Origin: JAAYKS01 sp964479435
GTDB lineage: Bacteria > Bacillota > Clostridia > Saccharofermentanales > UBA5734
Direction of reading: 5' to 3'
Length of the DNA: 7,621 nt
NCBI GenBank assembly: GCA_964479435.1
Contig: CAYZME010000085.1
Span: 1 to 7,621 of the forward strand
Every line of letters begins with the position of its first letter. Position 1 is the stretch's first letter. Below, one piece after another: positions 1 through 6,134 of the stretch. The notes beneath the pieces are model-generated. The model made no database searches and was not told where the DNA came from. It saw only the letters and a list, made by a program, of their open reading frames with translations. A program made the position numbers and the translations under genes.

Positions 1-37
1 GCAAAAAAGGTGCTTGGCGATTGAGAATACAGGCCAT
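1..37 (-). CDS. Possible 5' end of a divergent gene (partial)
   Basis: On the - strand, an ATG at 37-35 is preceded by GGGAG (50-46) with 8 nt spacing and opens a frame of 12 codons (Met-Ala-Cys-Ile-Leu-Asn-Arg-Gln...) that runs off the window. The A+T-rich dyad at 64-97 lies where a divergent promoter would be. The codons are not strongly G/C-ending, unlike the other genes here, and 12 codons are too few to identify a product. The competing reading is the C-terminus of a + strand gene ending at 24. Confidence 0.2.
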   Translation of the reverse strand, partial: MACILNRQAPFL

Positions 38-63
38 CGCGGCATCTCCCGAGGTCTGGCGCT

Positions 64-97
64 CTATACAAGGTTATTTTTGTTCGCAATTGTATAG
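64..97. promoter_or_regulatory. Inverted repeat, possible operator
   Basis: CTATACAA (64-71) is repeated as a perfect inverted copy, TTGTATAG (90-97), around an 18 nt A+T-rich spacer. The half-site centres are 26 bp apart, about two and a half helical turns, so the dyad could bind a dimeric regulator or form a weak stem-loop. Each arm also contains a -10-like TATA(C/G) core, so it may be part of a promoter. No known regulator consensus was recognised. Confidence 0.3.
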
Positions 98-99
98 TA

Positions 100-126
100 G
101 CACAAAAAACGCGGGAATTTTCGTGC
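100..126. repeat. Imperfect inverted repeat
   Basis: GCACAAAAA (100-108) faces TTTTCGTGC (118-126), giving 8 of 9 pairs with one A-C mismatch around a 9 nt loop. It directly follows the dyad at 64-97. The arms are A+T-rich internally, so the predicted RNA hairpin would be only moderately stable. It could be a bidirectional terminator remnant or a protein-binding site; nothing decides between these. Confidence 0.25.
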
Positions 127-193
127 AATGTGCGTAAAGACGGGCGACCTACCGTGCCTGGGATGAGCCGGGCGCGGATGTGTGTGTAACCGG

Positions 194-222
194 TTCACCG
201 CGGTGGCGGCGTGTGCTATTCT
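194..222 (+). promoter_or_regulatory. Sigma-70/A-type promoter with extended -10
   Basis: TTCACC (194-199, four of six matches to TTGACA) is followed after exactly 17 bp by TATTCT (217-222, four of six matches to TATAAT). The -10 is preceded by TGC (214-216), giving an extended -10 of the form TGnTATTCT. Transcription would start near 229-230, about 55 nt before the M28-like gene. A very similar TGGTATTCT lies upstream of guaA, which supports the motif being real. Confidence 0.5.
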
Positions 223-233
223 AGGAGAAACTT

Positions 234-271
234 GTCCAGAGACGACGCAAGCGGGTACAGCCGCCCTGGAC
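234..271 (+). promoter_or_regulatory. Leader stem-loop before the first gene
   Basis: In the short predicted leader, GTCCAG (234-239) pairs with CTGGAC (266-271). Inside this, GCGG (251-254) pairs with CCGC (261-264) around a 6 nt loop. The structure ends 5 nt before the Shine-Dalgarno GGAGGG (277-282), so it may influence mRNA stability or ribosome access. It matches no riboswitch class I recognise and is too small for most of them. Confidence 0.3.
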
Positions 272-285
272 TTGCCGGAGGGTAT

Positions 286-1530
286 ATGTTGTTTGTCAAC
301 CGCCAACCCCACGGGCGACGCGCCTGCCGCACCCGCGGCGCGGCGTTGCTGTTGGTCTGTTCGTTGCTGGCCGCCGGGGTCGCCGGTTGTGACGAGCCGC
401 AAGAAGAAGTGCCGCCGCTGGTCGATTACGGCAACTTCGGCGCGCAGTACGCGCGCAAGATCGCGATGGATACGCCGCGGCGCGGCCCTTTTACCGCCGA
501 GGAACGCCAGGCGGCGGAGATCGTGCGCGTCGCCTGGGAAAAAATGGGTTATACCCCCGAGCGGATGCCGTTTGAAGTGATCGGCGAAGACGGCGAGATC
601 CTGCGCTCGCAAAACATCGTCGTGCGCATCCCCGGCCTCGGGTTTCGCGTGGAAAATGAAAAGACCGGCGAGATCCGCGAGATCCGGCGCCAGGTGATCG
701 TCGGCGCGCATTATGACACCTGGTTCTCCGAACCCCGGACCGACGCGGACGGCGAGCCGCTGCCGCCGGTCGCCGGCGCCGACTACGACGCCTGTGTGGA
801 AGCCCGGGACGCTGGGTACGACGGCATCAACGACAACGCCTCCGGCATCGGCGCCTTGCTGGTGCTGGCGCGCGAGCTGTATGGCCAGGAATTCGGCTAC
901 GACGTGGTGCTGGTGGCGTTTGGCGCCGGCTGCGCCGGTCAGGCCGGCGCGGCGCACTTTGTGTCGCAGATGACGGCCCAGGAAATCGCGCGGACCGACG
1001 CGATGTATTGCGTCGAGGCGCTGTACGCCGGCGACAAGCTGTATGCCAGCGCCGGCCTCAATTCCGTGACGCGCGATCGCGCGGGCAACCCAGCCAAAAT
1101 CTACGAGAAGCGGCGCAAGTTATACGAGGCGACCGATGTGGCGATCGCCCATGACCTGGATGAAACGGGTTTTGACCTGCTCACCAACCAATCCTCGATC
1201 GCCACCGATCTGGACGGCGACGGCGCCGCGGACATTTACCGCGAGGTGACGCTCACCCGCGCCGATCATGTGCCCTTTGACGCGGCCGGCATCCCGTGTG
1301 TCTACATCGAGTCCTACAACTACGCGTATGACAACCTCGACGCCATGCGCGATTCCCGCAACCATGAAATGGCGGATTGGGGCGGCGTCGCGCGCAAAAA
1401 CACGCTCGACAGTTATACCCGGCTGACCCAGATCTTTGCCGACGTGGCGCGGCTCAAAGACCGGATCAACAACGTGGCGTTTATCCTCTACGAGGCGATC
1501 GCCAAGGGGTACTGGGAGGCTGTGCCATGA
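286..1530 (+). CDS. M28-fold metallopeptidase-like lipoprotein with altered active site
   Basis: This 414-residue protein is exported and lipid-anchored. Arg-rich residues 6-17 and a hydrophobic stretch at 19-33 end in a perfect lipobox (VAGC, Cys35). The ATG at 286 was chosen because GGAGGG precedes it and it gives the signal peptide; a longer frame to 211 would overlap the promoter. The fold is that of M28 di-zinc aminopeptidases: His142 (AHYDTW), Asp183 (NDNASGIG) and His328 (ADHVPF) match three zinc ligands, and Glu244 sits where Asp or Glu is expected. The usual Glu-Glu pair after the AFGA strand is replaced by Gly215-Cys216, so the general base and one ligand are missing. An insertion at 308-316 (DLDGDGAAD) resembles a calcium loop. 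The gene overlaps the HAD phosphatase gene by ATGA. Fold assignment is firm; peptidase activity is doubtful and the substrate unknown. Confidence 0.85.
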   Translation: MLFVNRQPHGRRACRTRGAALLLVCSLLAAGVAGCDEPQEEVPPLVDYGNFGAQYARKIAMDTPRRGPFTAEERQAAEIVRVAWEKMGYTPERMPFEVIGEDGEILRSQNIVVRIPGLGFRVENEKTGEIREIRRQVIVGAHYDTWFSEPRTDADGEPLPPVAGADYDACVEARDAGYDGINDNASGIGALLVLARELYGQEFGYDVVLVAFGAGCAGQAGAAHFVSQMTAQEIARTDAMYCVEALYAGDKLYASAGLNSVTRDRAGNPAKIYEKRRKLYEATDVAIAHDLDETGFDLLTNQSSIATDLDGDGAADIYREVTLTRADHVPFDAAGIPCVYIESYNYAYDNLDAMRDSRNHEMADWGGVARKNTLDSYTRLTQIFADVARLKDRINNVAFILYEAIAKGYWEAVP

Positions 1531-2357
1531 CGGAGGGACGCGCCCTGGCGGATCTGCGCGCCGTCCGCCTGTTTTTACTGGATATGGACGGGACCTTTTA
1601 CCTGGGCGACCAGCTGATCGCCGGTTCGCTGGACTTTGTCGAAGTGGCGCGCGCCAGCGGCCGGCGTTTCTTGTTTCTGACCAACAATTCCTCGCGCAAC
1701 CGCCGGAACTACGCGGACAAACTGCGGCGCATGGGGCTGGAGATCGACGACACAGATGTCTTTACCTCGGGGGAGGCGACGGCCATCCATTTGCGCGCGA
1801 TCCGCCCCGGAGCGCGCGTGTACGTGGTCGGTACACCGGCGCTGGAGGAAGAATTCACAGCCGCCGGCTTCATGCTCGACGACCGCGATCCCCACTATGT
1901 GGTTTTGGGTTTTGACACGACCTTAACGTATGAAAAAATCTGGAAGCTGTGCGATTTTGTGCGCGCGGGTGTGCCGTACTACGCCACGCATCCGGATTTC
2001 AACTGCCCGATCGCGGGGGGCTGGATGCCCGATATCGGTGGGATGATCGCGATGGTGGCGGCCTGCACCGGACAACAGCCGATCGTCATCGGCAAACCCC
2101 ACGCCACGATCATCGAAGCGCTGGAAACCCGCACCGGCATCCCGCGCGCCGGCATCGCCATGGTGGGGGACCGCCTGTACACCGACATCGCCCTGGGCGC
2201 GAACGCCGGCATCCTCTCGGTGCTGGTGCTCAGCGGCGAGACCACGCGCGCAGACCTGGCGGCCAGCGACATCCGCCCGGATTATGTGTTTGAAAATCTC
2301 GGAGAGCTCGCCGCCGTCCTGCGCTCGGGCGCGGACGGCCCGGCGGCCGATACATAA
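1527..2357 (+). CDS. HAD-IIA family phosphatase (NagD/AraL-like)
   Basis: This 276-residue protein is a cytosolic Mg-dependent phosphohydrolase of the HAD-IIA group (NagD, AraL, 4-nitrophenylphosphatase and phosphoglycolate phosphatase relatives). All four core motifs are present: DMDGT with nucleophile Asp19 and acid/base Asp21, TNNSS with Thr52, Lys190 in GKPHA, and GDRLYTD with Asp215 and Asp220. The region between motifs II and III (about 85-185) is the C2 cap that sets substrate choice. Length is normal for the family. Its ATG overlaps the stop of the preceding gene, with GGGAGG at 1514-1519, so translation is probably coupled. Physiological substrates vary (nucleotides, sugar phosphates, glycerol phosphate, damaged metabolites) and cannot be read from sequence. 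The position between a surface lipoprotein and murT/gatD hints at an envelope-precursor or repair role, which is inference. Confidence 0.9.
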   Translation: MTEGRALADLRAVRLFLLDMDGTFYLGDQLIAGSLDFVEVARASGRRFLFLTNNSSRNRRNYADKLRRMGLEIDDTDVFTSGEATAIHLRAIRPGARVYVVGTPALEEEFTAAGFMLDDRDPHYVVLGFDTTLTYEKIWKLCDFVRAGVPYYATHPDFNCPIAGGWMPDIGGMIAMVAACTGQQPIVIGKPHATIIEALETRTGIPRAGIAMVGDRLYTDIALGANAGILSVLVLSGETTRADLAASDIRPDYVFENLGELAAVLRSGADGPAADT

Positions 2358-2377
2358 GCCCTGACTGTGAGGCGGCG

Positions 2378-3922
2378 ATGGATCAGGAACGCGATCTGAA
2401 TAAAGCGACCGGCTCCGTGAACGAAGAAACCGGGGGCGGCGCGGTGTCCGCCGGCGGCGGAGCGCCGCGCGGACGCCTGCGCCTGCGCGCCGCGATCGCC
2501 GTCCAGGTGGGGCGCCTTGTCCATCGCTGCCTGCGTCTGCTGGGCCGCCCCGCCACGACTTTGCCGGGGCGGATCGCTCTGGCCCTGGATCCACGGTTGC
2601 TCTCGCGCCTGGCGGCCCGATATCGCGTCATCCTCGTCACCGGTACCAACGGCAAAACCACCTGCGCGCGCATGCTGACCGGCATTTTGCGCGGCGAAGC
2701 GCACCCGGTCGCCGACAATCCCGCGGGCGCCAACCTCGACGCGGGGCTGGCGACGGCGCTGCTTTGCGCGAGCTTTGGCTCGGCGACGGCACGCCCGTTT
2801 GCGGTGCTGGAGGTCGACGAAGCGGCCTTTGCCGCCAGCGCCGGCAAACTGCGCCCGGAAATATGTGTGGTCACCAATATTTTTCGCGACCAGCTCGACC
2901 GGTACGGCAGCCCCGCGGCGACCCGCGCCCTGATCGGCGACGGCCTGGCCCGCGCGTCCCGGGCGCGCGGCGCCGACGGTTGTGTGTGGGTGCTGTGTGC
3001 CGATGACCCGTTGTGCGCCGGCCTGGCAGACGACGCGCGCGCCTACCCGTCTGTGCGGGTGGAATGGACCGGCATGGACGCGCAAGACATGCAACCCGCG
3101 GACGAAGCCAGCCAGGCGGAGGAATCGGCCGTCTCCTGTCCCGACTGTCGCGCGCGGTATCAATACCGCGCGCGCGCCTACGCGCATTTGGGCGATTACG
3201 CCTGCCCGCAGTGCGGTCGCCGGCGACCGGCGCCGACGGTTGCGTTCCGCGTGCCCCGGGACGACCGGCCGGCGGTTTTTATCCACCGCGGAGCGGTTCA
3301 CGGGGCGGGAGCCGCCTCGCGAGCGGCCGAGGTGCAGGTGCCCACCCCGATGGACACCCCCGGCGTGCACAATTTATATAACGCCGCCGCCGCCTTGGCC
3401 GCCGCCCGGGCGGCGGGCGTCCCGTTCGCGCGGGCCTGCGCACATGTCGGCGCGGTCACCCCGGCTTTCGGGCGCATGGAAAGACTCTCTTTGGCCGGTC
3501 GCACCGCCTGGATGATTCTGGTCAAAAACGCCGTCGGGATGGACCGCGCGCTGGACCATGTGGCGGCCGCGGCCGATGCCGGCGCGCTTTTTCTCTTGCT
3601 CAACAGCACCGAAGCTGACGGGCAGGACATGGGCTGGATCTGGGACGCGCATTGGGAAGGGCGCGCGCTGCCGACGCCCTTGTTTGTCTCTGGCCGCCGG
3701 GTGTGGGAACTGGCGTTGCGGCTGCGCTACGCCGGCTGGCCGGCGGCGCACATTTGTGCCGACGCGGACGCGGGGCGGATGTTGACGGCGGCGCTGGATG
3801 CCTGTCCGCCGGACCGAGCGCTCTACATCCTGCCCAATTACAGCGCCATGTTCGAGTTGCGCGCCGGCGCGTTGCGGCCCTACGGCGTGACCGTGCTGGG
3901 AAAGGACGATTCCCATGGCTGA
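2378..3922 (+). CDS. murT: MurT-type Mur ligase, lipid II isoglutaminyl synthase subunit
   Basis: MurT with GatD converts the D-Glu of the lipid II stem peptide to D-isoglutamine. MurT activates the carboxylate with ATP and GatD supplies ammonia. In this 514-residue protein, GTNGKTT (89-95, Lys93) is the ATP P-loop, FRDQLDRYG (169-177) is a MurT signature, and four cysteines (254, 257, 276, 279) form the zinc ribbon inserted in the central domain. A C-terminal DUF1727 domain carries ADGQD (413-417) followed by WIWD. It is longer than a typical MurT (about 440 residues), partly through a Gly-rich, poorly conserved N-terminal extension of about 30 residues. The start has GAGG at 2369-2372. The usual Asn-Asp-Asn before ADG is Asn-Ser-Thr here, and the KNPAG motif reads KNAVG. 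It lies 20 bp after the phosphatase gene and overlaps gatD by 8 bp, consistent with a stoichiometric complex. The ligase half looks functional. Confidence 0.92.
   Translation: MDQERDLNKATGSVNEETGGGAVSAGGGAPRGRLRLRAAIAVQVGRLVHRCLRLLGRPATTLPGRIALALDPRLLSRLAARYRVILVTGTNGKTTCARMLTGILRGEAHPVADNPAGANLDAGLATALLCASFGSATARPFAVLEVDEAAFAASAGKLRPEICVVTNIFRDQLDRYGSPAATRALIGDGLARASRARGADGCVWVLCADDPLCAGLADDARAYPSVRVEWTGMDAQDMQPADEASQAEESAVSCPDCRARYQYRARAYAHLGDYACPQCGRRRPAPTVAFRVPRDDRPAVFIHRGAVHGAGAASRAAEVQVPTPMDTPGVHNLYNAAAALAAARAAGVPFARACAHVGAVTPAFGRMERLSLAGRTAWMILVKNAVGMDRALDHVAAAADAGALFLLLNSTEADGQDMGWIWDAHWEGRALPTPLFVSGRRVWELALRLRYAGWPAAHICADADAGRMLTAALDACPPDRALYILPNYSAMFELRAGALRPYGVTVLGKDDSHG
3149..3174. 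repeat. 26-bp near-perfect palindrome inside murT
   Basis: Positions 3149-3160 and 3163-3174 are perfect 12-bp inverted arms (cgcgcgcggtat against ataccgcgcgcg) around a 2-nt centre. It lies between the two Cys pairs of the zinc ribbon and encodes residues 258-266, RARYQYRAR, which is itself a palindromic peptide. Confidence 0.85.
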
Positions 3923-4676
3923 GCGGGTTTTGCGATTGTGCCAACTGTATCCCGCCTGGCTCGATTTGTGCGGCGAGCGGGCCGCGGTGCTCGCCTGGCG
4001 GCAGCGGTGCCGGTGGCGCGGCTGGGAGCTGGAGGTGCACACGGTCGATGGCGGGGAGCGATTTATCCCCGACGCCTACGACCTGGTGTTGTTGGGCGGC
4101 GGCGACGAGGCGGCACACCTGCGGGCGTGCGCGGACCTCGAGCGCGGCAACGGCGGCGCCATCGCCGCCGCCGTCGCGGACGAAGTGGTGTTTTTGTGTC
4201 TCGGCGGCGGCATGCAACTGCTGGGGCGGTCTTTTGCCACAGCCGATGGCACGACGCGGCCGGGACTGGGGGTGCTGGACCTGGAGACGCGCGTCGGCCG
4301 GAAGCGCCGCAACGGCGAGGTGGTCGCCGACTGTGAGGCGCTGCGCGAGATCGGCCGCGATCCGCTGCTGGTCGGTTTTGCCAGCCACCCGGCGCACACG
4401 TTTCTGGGCGCGGGCGCGCGCCCATTGGCACGGGTCAAACGGGGACCGGGCAACCACGAATCAGACGACGGCGAGGGCATTGTCCAAGGTAATCTGTTTG
4501 GCACCCATATCCAGGGCGGTCTGCTGGCCCAAAACCCGGATTTTGCCGATCACCTGCTGGCGATCGCCGCCCGTCGGCGCTATGGCGCCGGGATACGCGC
4601 TTTTGACCCCGAGAATTCGCTCGACGAGCCATTTACCCACGAGGCCCGGTCGTATTATCTGTCCAAAAAACCTTGA
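3915..4676 (+). CDS. gatD: GatD-like amidotransferase partner of MurT, standard dyad absent
   Basis: This 253-residue protein has the length and layout of GatD, the glutaminase subunit of lipid II isoglutaminyl synthase (class I, CobB/CobQ-like). It matches the family along its length: an LRQR-like segment near residue 30, LLGGGDE at about 58-64, QLLG after the nucleophile elbow, PGLGVLDL, and GNHESDDGEG near the C-terminal third. An Arg (131) aligns with the glutamine-contacting Arg128 of Staphylococcus aureus GatD as I remember it. The elbow is odd: where GatD has Cys-Gly-Gly-Tyr-Gln, this protein has Gly97-Gly-Gly-Met-Gln101, with a Cys at 95. Where GatD has Gly-Thr-Tyr-Leu-His-Gly, this has Gly196-Thr-His-Ile-Gln200-Gly, with a His at 198. 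The start overlaps murT by 8 bp and has GGGAAAGGA at 3898-3906. Identity as the MurT partner is secure; glutaminase activity is not. Confidence 0.88.
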   Translation: MAERVLRLCQLYPAWLDLCGERAAVLAWRQRCRWRGWELEVHTVDGGERFIPDAYDLVLLGGGDEAAHLRACADLERGNGGAIAAAVADEVVFLCLGGGMQLLGRSFATADGTTRPGLGVLDLETRVGRKRRNGEVVADCEALREIGRDPLLVGFASHPAHTFLGAGARPLARVKRGPGNHESDDGEGIVQGNLFGTHIQGGLLAQNPDFADHLLAIAARRRYGAGIRAFDPENSLDEPFTHEARSYYLSKKP

Positions 4677-4685
4677 TTCGCCGGT

Positions 4686-4703
4686 CCGGCAGCTCCCTGC
4701 CGG
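4686..4703 (+). repeat. Hairpin between gatD and rmuC
   Basis: CCGGCAG (4686-4692) and CTGCCGG (4697-4703) form a perfect 7-bp G+C-rich stem with a CTCC loop, starting 10 bp after the gatD stop. No T-run follows, so it is not a standard terminator. It could stabilise the 3' end of the upstream message after processing. Confidence 0.55.
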
Positions 4704-4707
4704 GGCG

Positions 4708-4724
4708 GGAAAGGAGTCCTTTCC
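4708..4724 (+). promoter_or_regulatory. rmuC Shine-Dalgarno inside a perfect inverted repeat
   Basis: GGAAAGGA (4708-4715) and TCCTTTCC (4717-4724) are perfect inverted arms around one central G. The repeat ends directly against the rmuC ATG at 4725. The Shine-Dalgarno AAGGAG (4711-4716, 8 nt spacing) lies inside it. As RNA, a 6-bp stem (4708-4713 with 4719-4724) with a 5 nt loop would hide much of the ribosome binding site unless upstream translation or a factor opens it. Confidence 0.6.
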
Positions 4725-6134
4725 ATGACAACTGTTGAATGGGTGGTGGCCGCGGTGGCGACTGCCTCTGTACTGGCCGCGATGGCGGCGCTGGCCTGGT
4801 GGATCTGGCGGCGCTGTACGCCGGTTGACCCCGAGCGGCTGCGGCGCGAGGTGGCGGATGCCGTCGAGGCGCGGCACAATCCCGCGTTGGCCCAGCTCAA
4901 GTCCGAGATCATCGGCGAAATCCGCATCTCGCGCGGCGAGACCGGTCAAACGCTCAACCAGGGGCTGGATCGTTTTTCCGCGGCCGTGGTCGGAGCGCAG
5001 GATCGCACGACCGAGCGCCAGGATGTGCGATTGAAAGAACTGATCGAGATGCAGGCCGCCGCGCAAAAGCAGCTTCAGACCACTGTGACGGAGCGGCTCC
5101 AGGCGGTCGACGAGCGTTTCGCGGCTTTTGCCAAACAAAACACCGAGGCGCTCGAAGGCATTCGCGCCACGGTGCAAGGGCGTCTGGAATCGATCCAGAA
5201 AGACAACGCCGAGCAATTGGAAAAAATGCGCGTCACCGTCGACGAAAAATTGCAGAAGACACTGGATGAGCGGATCAGCCAATCTTTCCAGCTGGTCAAC
5301 GAGCGGTTGCAGGAAGTGTATAAGGGGTTGGGAGAGATGAAGACGCTGGCCAGCGGGGTCGGCGACCTGAAAAAGGTCTTGTCCAACGTCAAAACCCGCG
5401 GCATCGTCGGCGAGTACCAACTGGGGGCAATTCTGGAAGAAATCCTGTCCCCGGAACAATACGAACAAAATGTCGCGGTGCGGCCCGGCAGCGCCAACCG
5501 CGTCGAATTTGCCATCCGCCTGCCCGGAGACGGGGAGGGCACGGTCTATTTGCCGGTGGACTCCAAATTCCCCGCTGACGCGTACGGCCAACTGGTTGAC
5601 GCCTATGAAGACGGCGATACACAGGCGATCGCCGCCTCGCAGGCGATGCTGGAGGCGCGCCTCAAGTCCTTTGCCAAAGACATCCATGACAAATACATCC
5701 AGGTGCCATACACCACGGATTTTGCCATTTTGTTTTTGCCGTTTGAAGGCTTGTATGCCGAGGTGGTCCGGCGCGGGATGGTCGAAGTCCTGCAGCGGCA
5801 GTACAAAGTGAACATCGCCGGGCCGACCACGTTTGCCGCCCTGCTCAACAGCCTGCAGATGGGCTTTCGCACGCTGGCGATCCAAAAGCGCTCCAGCGAG
5901 GTTTGGAATGTGCTCGGCGCGGTCAAAACCGAGTTCGCGACCTTCAGCGATGTGTTGCAAGCGGCGAAAACGCGCATTGACCAGACTGGCAAAGAGCTTG
6001 ACAAGCTGATTGGCGTCCGTACCCGCCAGATCGCGCGCAAACTGCGCGAGGTCACGGAATTGCCGGCCGGCGAGACCCGGTTGTTGCTCGATGGCGCCGA
6101 CGACGCGGACAGCGAGCGGGACAAGTCGGAATAA
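4725..6134 (+). CDS. rmuC: RmuC family DNA recombination protein
   Basis: RmuC proteins limit recombination at inverted and short repeats and have a domain resembling PD-(D/E)xK nucleases; the exact biochemical role is poorly defined. This 469-residue copy has the usual architecture. Residues 6-28 form a membrane anchor (V/A/L-rich, ending in WWIW then Arg-Arg). Residues about 35-215 are a long charged coiled coil with repeating segments such as TVxxRLESIQKDNAEQLEKM. The RmuC domain spans about 220-430. Its signatures are VKTRGIVGEYQLGAILEEIL (222-241), RVEFAIRLPG, and LPVDSKFP with Asp279 and Lys281. Length is normal and nothing essential looks missing. The start is fixed by AAGGAG at 4711-4716. 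It has no evident connection to cell-wall amidation, so co-transcription is probably organisational. It lies 48 bp after gatD and 99 bp before guaA. Confidence 0.95.
   Translation: MTTVEWVVAAVATASVLAAMAALAWWIWRRCTPVDPERLRREVADAVEARHNPALAQLKSEIIGEIRISRGETGQTLNQGLDRFSAAVVGAQDRTTERQDVRLKELIEMQAAAQKQLQTTVTERLQAVDERFAAFAKQNTEALEGIRATVQGRLESIQKDNAEQLEKMRVTVDEKLQKTLDERISQSFQLVNERLQEVYKGLGEMKTLASGVGDLKKVLSNVKTRGIVGEYQLGAILEEILSPEQYEQNVAVRPGSANRVEFAIRLPGDGEGTVYLPVDSKFPADAYGQLVDAYEDGDTQAIAASQAMLEARLKSFAKDIHDKYIQVPYTTDFAILFLPFEGLYAEVVRRGMVEVLQRQYKVNIAGPTTFAALLNSLQMGFRTLAIQKRSSEVWNVLGAVKTEFATFSDVLQAAKTRIDQTGKELDKLIGVRTRQIARKLREVTELPAGETRLLLDGADDADSERDKSE

Larger units (their letters stand above)
1..285. 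other. Left-edge non-coding region with dyads and a promoter
   Basis: I see no convincing complete gene here. On the + strand the first frame reads Ala-Lys-Lys-Val-Leu-Gly-Asp and stops at 22-24, which could be the tail of an upstream gene. On the - strand an ATG at 37-35 sits 8 nt after GGGAG (50-46) and could start a divergent gene leaving the window. The two readings exclude each other and neither can be proved from so few bases. The rest holds two inverted repeats (64-97 and 100-126), a promoter-like element (194-222) and a leader hairpin (234-271). The region is visibly richer in A+T between about 60 and 125 than the coding DNA that follows, as expected of a control region. Confidence 0.6.

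Noticed and set aside
211..285. N-terminal extension of the M28-like protein to a start at 211
   Set aside because: It would begin before the predicted transcription start, lacks a good Shine-Dalgarno and buries the signal peptide. ATG 286 has GGAGGG and gives a correct lipoprotein signal.
3214..3229. 16-bp perfect palindrome CGGTCGCCGGCGACCG in murT
   Set aside because: It is short, purely G+C-rich and coding, about 40 bp after the larger palindrome. I see no independent reason to give it a role.
2282..3370. Long - strand open frame opposite murT
   Set aside because: It is antisense to the P-loop and zinc-ribbon regions of a clear MurT, Arg/Ala/Gly-rich, with no motif.
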